DNA from: DAISLF01 sp964517345
GTDB taxonomy: Bacteria > Patescibacteriota > Gracilibacteria > Peribacterales > Peribacteraceae
Assembly (NCBI GenBank): GCA_964517345.1
Contig: CAZFBZ010000054.1
Coordinates: 1 to 8,819 of the forward strand
Direction: 5' to 3'
DNA length: 8,819 nt
Every line of letters starts with the position of its first letter. The stretch's first letter is position 1. The translations under genes and the position numbers were made by a program. Below, in pieces: positions 6,338-8,819 of the stretch. A model generated the notes under the pieces. That model was not told where the DNA came from. It made no database searches and saw nothing but the letters and a program-made list of their open reading frames with translations.

Positions 6338-7033
6338 ATGAAGTCCCTCCCCACTCTCTCCGCAGTCCTCTCGGCCATCGCACTCTTTGCGGTTCCCTTC
6401 GGAGCGTCGGCTCATGAGCAGCAGGTCTTCCGGATTGGCGACAGGAACTATTCCTTTGAAGTCGGCTCGGTCACGGAACCGATCATCGTCGATGACACGG
6501 CGGCTGTCTTCCTCGACGTCGCCCTCGCGTCGGAACACGGGGAGGATGAGGAGGAGGACCACCACGCCAACAGCGCGAACGCGGTGGAAGGCCTGGAAAG
6601 CTCCCTGAGAGTCGAGATCTCGACCGGCGATAAAAAGAAGGCGCTGGACCTTGTCCCCATTCCCGGCGCGCCGGGAACGTATCAGGCGCAGTTCATCCCG
6701 ACCGTCGAGACGACCTTCACGTATCGCTTCTTCGGCACGATGAACAAGACGCCAATCGATGTACGCTTCACCTGCAACCCTGCAGGCCACCCGCTATCGG
6801 GGGCGGACACCGAGCCTACCGATATCACCCCAGGCGTCACCCGCCTGCTCAAGAAGGGTGCATTCGGTTGCCCGATCGCGAAGAGCGACTTGGGGTTCCC
6901 CGAGCCGGCACCCAGTCTTGCCGAACTGAAGGAAGCTCAGGCAGGCACCGTTTGGAATAGCATCGGCACCGCGGCGGGACTGCTCGCCCTGGTGCTGAGC
7001 GTTGTCGCCCTGATGAGAAAGTCCTCCAGGTAA
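6338..7033 (+). CDS. Exported, membrane-anchored Ig-like protein with His/acidic loop
   Basis: A 231-residue protein with a signal peptide (1-25, ending ASA), an outside domain and a C-terminal membrane helix (about 208-226) before a basic tail. The mature N-terminus would start His26-Glu. Features of the outside part include FRIGDRNYSFEVGSVTEPI (31-49), a loop dense in Glu, Asp and His (SEHGEDEEEDHHANSAN, H67, H75, H76), the strand LRVEIS followed by TGDKKKALDL, and YRFFGTM...DVRFTC (C146). I recall a similar conserved exported domain in bacteria and archaea with no established function; an Ig-like fold and metal binding are inferred. A second Cys (C178) could pair with C146. The ATG 6338 was chosen because the upstream GTG at 6329 overlaps the -10 box. 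The layout matches the third gene of the metal operon, suggesting a related envelope role. Confidence 0.75.
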   Translation: MKSLPTLSAVLSAIALFAVPFGASAHEQQVFRIGDRNYSFEVGSVTEPIIVDDTAAVFLDVALASEHGEDEEEDHHANSANAVEGLESSLRVEISTGDKKKALDLVPIPGAPGTYQAQFIPTVETTFTYRFFGTMNKTPIDVRFTCNPAGHPLSGADTEPTDITPGVTRLLKKGAFGCPIAKSDLGFPEPAPSLAELKEAQAGTVWNSIGTAAGLLALVLSVVALMRKSSR

Positions 7034-7233
7034 CTTACGTTCGCGTTTTCGCTTGCTGAAAGATTTCAGTACCTTGTACCACTCCGATCACTTCGCGGAG
7101 CTGATGGCCTATTGCGATGCGGGAAAGCGTAAAGTTGAAGTTCGTGAACTGAAAGATAGCCGCCATCTGGCAGGGTACTCACTTGCCTTGTTTCCCGCTT
7201 CGCGGAAAATAGAAGCGGATCATGGAGGGTCTT
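7034..7233. other. Intergenic stretch without a supported gene
   Basis: A plus-strand frame from TTG 7053 stays open through this stretch but has no ribosome site, no start other than TTG, and runs on antisense through the GIY-YIG gene, so it is not called. CCGCTT (7195-7200) and AAGCGG (7213-7218) form a 6-base stem with a 12-base loop. Read on the minus strand this hairpin lies about 16 bases beyond the outer copy of the tRNA 3' end. It may have been the natural 3' processing or termination site of tRNA-Gln before the element at 7250-7636 inserted. Confidence 0.4.
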
Positions 7234-7249
7234 TGGCTGGGGAGGAGGG
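7234..7249. repeat. Left 16-bp direct repeat, copy of the tRNA-Gln 3' end
   Basis: TGGCTGGGGAGGAGGG is identical to 7637-7652. On the minus strand it reads as the last 16 bases of tRNA-Gln including CCA, but no tRNA body precedes it. This is the target-site or att-type duplication at the far edge of the element. Confidence 0.85.
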
Positions 7250-7300
7250 TCTGCTTCGCGCTTTGCTCCGCAAGCTACGCAAAGCAAGAGCTACGCAGAC
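7249..7300. repeat. Left terminal hairpin and terminal inverted repeat
   Basis: GTCTGC (7249-7254) pairs with GCAGAC (7295-7300), and inside it GCTTTGC (7260-7266) pairs with GCAAAGC (7279-7285) around a 12-base loop. The 10-bp terminal inverted repeat TCTGCTTCGC (7250-7259) is part of the structure. The motif AGCTACGCARA occurs twice within it (about 7273-7283 and 7289-7299). The last 10 bases overlap the 3' end of the GIY-YIG gene, including its stop, so the hairpin could also act as that gene's transcription end. Confidence 0.65.
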
Positions 7301-7593
7301 CTGTTCTCCTCCAAATCTTTCTCCTTCTCCAGCTTCGCAGAATTGGCCGACCACAGGTGACGCTTCGCGAACGCATAGCCCGATCCTCCTTTTAGGTAGG
7401 TTTCGAACTCCTGCGCCTTCATTTTATCCCTGAACGATACGATAGCCTCAATATGCCAAGGCACATGGGGCGCAGTCGTTCTTGTGAGGCCTCGATTGTG
7501 TTCATCCATGCGTTCGCGAATATCTTTCGTGGTGAATCCCACGTAGGTCATCTGCGGGTTCTTGATACTCCGGAGCAGGTACACGTGAAACAT
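7291..7593 (-). CDS. Small GIY-YIG nuclease of the tRNA-linked element
   Basis: A 100-residue single-domain GIY-YIG endonuclease. The first motif is HVYLL (residues 3-7) and the second is TYVGFT (16-21). The expected Arg is R28 in RERMDEHN with H32 and N33, and the metal-binding Glu is E64 in EFETYLKGGSG. The typical end AFAKRHLW closes the fold near residue 71, and the remaining charged tail (SANSAKLEKEKDLEENRSA) is encoded by the element's repeated arm. The family cuts DNA with a single Mg2+ ion, and small stand-alone members resemble the UvrC N-terminal domain. The frame stays open upstream to 7755, but that extension only translates the tRNA gene, so ATG 7593 is the start. TATTCT, 8 bases upstream, is a possible -10. 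The gene sits alone between direct repeats, so a role in spread of the element is inferred; a repair role is the alternative. Confidence 0.88.
   Translation of the reverse strand: MFHVYLLRSIKNPQMTYVGFTTKDIRERMDEHNRGLTRTTAPHVPWHIEAIVSFRDKMKAQEFETYLKGGSGYAFAKRHLWSANSAKLEKEKDLEENRSA
7331..7347. repeat. Inner 17-bp inverted repeat, left copy
   Basis: AGCTTCGCAGAATTGGC here is the exact reverse complement of 7608-7624. It lies inside the GIY-YIG gene and encodes part of the C-terminal tail. The right end of the element reads, on the minus strand, as the 10-bp terminal repeat, one A and then this 17-mer without a break. On the left the two pieces are split by about 71 bases that contain diverged extra copies. 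Confidence 0.85.
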
Positions 7594-7601
7594 AGCACGC
7601 A

Positions 7602-7607
7602 AGAATA
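7602..7607 (-). promoter_or_regulatory. Possible -10 box of the GIY-YIG gene
   Basis: TATTCT on the minus strand lies 8 bases before the ATG at 7593, the same geometry as the other promoters in this window. No convincing -35 hexamer is found, and read-through from tRNA-Gln, which is transcribed in the same direction just upstream, is an alternative source of transcripts. Confidence 0.3.
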
Positions 7608-7637
7608 GCCAATTCTGCGAAGCTTGCGAAGCAGAAT
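7608..7637. repeat. Right terminal hairpin and inverted repeats
   Basis: ATTCTGC (7612-7618) and GCAGAAT (7631-7637) form a 7-base stem with a 12-base loop GAAGCTTGCGAA. The region contains the right 17-bp inverted repeat (7608-7624) and the right 10-bp terminal repeat GCGAAGCAGA (7626-7635). Its last base is the final A of the tRNA CCA on the other strand, so the hairpin abuts the tRNA directly. It lacks a T-run and is not a typical terminator. Confidence 0.75.
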
Positions 7638-7711
7638 GGCTGGGGAGGAGGGATTCGAACCCCCGAATGCTTGCTCCAGAGGCAAGTGCCTTACCACTTG
7701 GCGACTCCCCA
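7637..7711 (-). tRNA. trnQ: tRNA-Gln (anticodon CUG)
   Basis: A 75-base tRNA with encoded CCA. Acceptor strands are TGGGGAG and CTCCCCA, and the D stem is GCC/GGC around AAGTGGTAA. The anticodon stem is CTTGC/GCAAG with loop CTCTGGA, giving anticodon CUG that reads CAG. The variable loop is CATTC. The T stem is GGGGG/CCCTC with one G-U pair and loop TTCGAAT. The weak first pair (U1-A72) and the G discriminator fit glutamine tRNAs. Its last 16 bases are duplicated at 7234-7249 on the far side of the GIY-YIG element. Confidence 0.96.
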
Positions 7712-7727
7712 ATGCACGGCAGATCGT

Positions 7728-7755
7728 AGCATAAAATGAACATCGGGAAATGCAA
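7728..7755 (-). promoter_or_regulatory. Probable promoter of tRNA-Gln
   Basis: On the minus strand TTGCAT (7755-7750; 4 of 6 to TTGACA) and TATGCT (7733-7728; 4 of 6 to TATAAT) are separated by 16 bases. The -10 box ends 16 bases before the mature tRNA 5' end, a normal distance for a short 5' leader. Confidence 0.45.
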
Positions 7756-7818
7756 TCCTGACGCCTAAAACCCGGTCTCTTGGTGGACTCCGGGCCGCCC
7801 CCGCCCCACACTGCGCCC

Positions 7819-8819
7819 ATGCGTATCCGATGGCTTCTGCCCGCACTTCTTCTGCTCACAGCCTGTCAGGGCTCGCCCGTGGCTACCACGCCGGAAGCCG
7901 CTGCTCCAGCTGCGCCGTCGTCCGTCTCGGTCGTTGTGGCGGACAGTGCCAGGTCATCTCTGCCTGCTGTGACGAATGACGTCTCGCTGCCCGCGCTCAT
8001 GCGCAAGACCTACGATGGCGGCGACCTGACGCTCGGTGATGTCCTGGATACAAATTCAGCGTACACCCGCTACACCATCACCTACCGCGGCGGGGGACTG
8101 ACACTCAGCGGCATCATGAACATCCCCGTCGGCGACGGGCCGTTCCCGGTGCTTGTCCTCAACCACGGGTTCATCGAGCCGTCGGTCTACACCAACGGCC
8201 GTGGTCTCAAGCGCGAGCAGGATTACCTCGCGCGGCGCGGGTACGTCGTGGTCCATCCCGACTACCGCAATCATGCGTTCTCCGACAAAGATCCCGACAG
8301 CGAGACGCGCCTGCGCATCGGCTACACCGAGGACGTCATCAATGCGATCGAGGCCGTGAAGAACTCCGGCGACAAGCGTTTTGATACGCAGCACATCGGC
8401 ATGCTCGGCCATTCTATGGGCGGAGGCGTGACGCTGAATACGCTCGTTGTCCGTCCCGACCTCGTCGACGCCGCGGTGCTCTTCGCGCCTGTCAGTGCTG
8501 ACGCTGTCCTCAACTACAACCGTTGGCTCGTCCGCCGGCCCGAGGTCGCCAAGGCCGTTGAAACGCTCTACGGCTCACCCGAAAAGAGCCCCGAGTTCTG
8601 GCGCGATGCGTCCGCCAAGACGTTCTTCGACCGCATCACCGCTCCTGTTCTCGTCCATCACGGTGATGCCGACGCCGACGTGCCGGTGGAATGGTCGCGC
8701 GATCTGGACACGTGGCTCTTCGCCGCGGGCAAAGAGGTGACATACGATGAATACCCCGGCGAACGCCACGAGTTCGGCCCGGAGTGGGGGACCGTGATGC
8801 AGCGGACCGTCGACTTCTT
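7819..8819 (+). CDS. Alpha/beta-hydrolase (S9/dienelactone-hydrolase-like) lipoprotein, 3' end cut off
   Basis: The frame stays open from ATG 7819 to the window edge (333 codons, no stop reached). The N-terminus MRIRWLLPALLLLTACQ is a lipoprotein signal with lipidated Cys16, followed by an Ala/Pro/Ser-rich linker to about residue 45. The hydrolase domain has an oxyanion-type NHGF motif, the nucleophile elbow G197-H-S199-M-G201, a catalytic Asp in HHGDADADVP (D285 best fits the HGxxDxxVP pattern; D287 is the alternative) and His317 in ERHEF. The sequence most resembles S9-type peptidases and acyl esterases of the prolyl oligopeptidase or dienelactone hydrolase clan. The substrate is unknown. 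The protein would sit on the outer face of the membrane. Homologues usually end soon after the 'VDFF' stretch at the edge, so little is missing. No clear Shine-Dalgarno precedes the start. Confidence 0.9.
   Translation, partial: MRIRWLLPALLLLTACQGSPVATTPEAAAPAAPSSVSVVVADSARSSLPAVTNDVSLPALMRKTYDGGDLTLGDVLDTNSAYTRYTITYRGGGLTLSGIMNIPVGDGPFPVLVLNHGFIEPSVYTNGRGLKREQDYLARRGYVVVHPDYRNHAFSDKDPDSETRLRIGYTEDVINAIEAVKNSGDKRFDTQHIGMLGHSMGGGVTLNTLVVRPDLVDAAVLFAPVSADAVLNYNRWLVRRPEVAKAVETLYGSPEKSPEFWRDASAKTFFDRITAPVLVHHGDADADVPVEWSRDLDTWLFAAGKEVTYDEYPGERHEFGPEWGTVMQRTVDF

Larger units (their letters stand above)
7234..7652 (-). mobile_element. GIY-YIG micro-element inserted at the tRNA-Gln 3' end
   Basis: The unit is bounded by exact 16-bp direct repeats TGGCTGGGGAGGAGGG at 7234-7249 and 7637-7652. 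The right-hand copy is the 3' end of tRNA-Gln (CCA, discriminator base, acceptor strand and part of the T arm). Exact 10-bp inverted repeats lie just inside (TCTGCTTCGC at 7250-7259, GCGAAGCAGA at 7626-7635). The 387 bases between the direct repeats contain a single gene, a GIY-YIG nuclease on the minus strand, plus hairpins at both ends and a further 17-bp inverted repeat. GC content is lower than in the neighbouring genes (about 51% over 7381-7560, against about 67% in a sample of the ATPase gene). The tRNA stays intact because the insertion duplicated its end. No integrase or transposase is present, so the nuclease may drive mobility itself or may be helped in trans. The element call is inferred from structure. 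Confidence 0.7.

Noticed and set aside
7053..7433. 126-codon plus-strand open frame starting with TTG
   Set aside because: It has no ribosome site and no recognisable family, and its second half is antisense to the GIY-YIG gene. The first half has a plausible composition but too little support to call.
7594..7755. N-terminal extension of the GIY-YIG frame through the tRNA gene to 7755
   Set aside because: The extension is the translation of tRNA-Gln and its flank. The GIY-YIG fold begins exactly at ATG 7593.
7768..7800. CCCGG...CCGGG inverted repeat before the hydrolase gene as a terminator
   Set aside because: A stem of five pairs with a large unpaired interior and no T-run. It could be chance in GC-rich sequence.

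Overview
The window reads as a bacterial chromosome segment that is GC-rich in its genes (about 67% in one 60-base sample of the ATPase gene) and uses the standard code. The style suggests a Candidate Phyla Radiation genome, most likely Peregrinibacteria/Peribacteria. Supporting signs are surface proteins with SLH repeats, a DUF5678-like/retropepsin gene pair, a small GIY-YIG gene beside a tRNA, tight gene packing, and promoters that sit almost on the start codon. The lineage is an inference from style. TGA ends the retropepsin gene at a natural family boundary, so TGA does not appear to be recoded.

Layout. Bases 1-172 hold no gene but contain five copies of a 9-mer (ATCGTCACC, one inverted, one with a mismatch) and small dyads. 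Bases 173-797 hold a recognisable promoter, a short DUF5678-like gene and an overlapping retropepsin-like aspartic protease gene. Bases 923-4020 form a tight three-gene metal-handling operon: a His/Cys-rich lipoprotein, a Zn/Cd/Pb-type P1B ATPase whose first ATG lies inside the preceding gene's end, and an exported, C-terminally membrane-anchored protein. A convergent 750-residue gene (6279-4027, minus) encodes an SLH-anchored surface protein carrying a vanadium-haloperoxidase domain with all expected vanadate-site residues. A 58-base gap (6280-6337) carries divergent promoters. The plus-strand gene leaving it (6338-7033) encodes a second exported, C-terminally anchored, His-containing protein. 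Bases 7637-7711 (minus) encode tRNA-Gln(CUG), and the window ends inside an alpha/beta-hydrolase lipoprotein gene (7819 to the edge).

The most striking structure is at 7234-7652. A 100-residue GIY-YIG nuclease gene lies between two exact 16-bp direct repeats, one of which is the 3' end of the tRNA-Gln gene. Just inside those repeats are exact 10-bp terminal inverted repeats, then hairpins and a 17-bp inverted repeat bracketing most of the nuclease gene. This looks like a complete mobile micro-element of about 390 bp inserted at a tRNA 3' end, with no integrase or transposase gene.

How the genes fit together: lipoprotein, ATPase and anchored exported protein probably bind and export a soft divalent metal across the envelope. 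The 6338 gene shares the exported-then-anchored layout and may do a similar envelope job. The ATPase has an unusual Arg in place of the Gly of its DKTG phosphorylation motif, so either the copy is inactive, the base is an error, or the motif tolerates it. Haloperoxidase and hydrolase lipoprotein are further envelope or surface enzymes.
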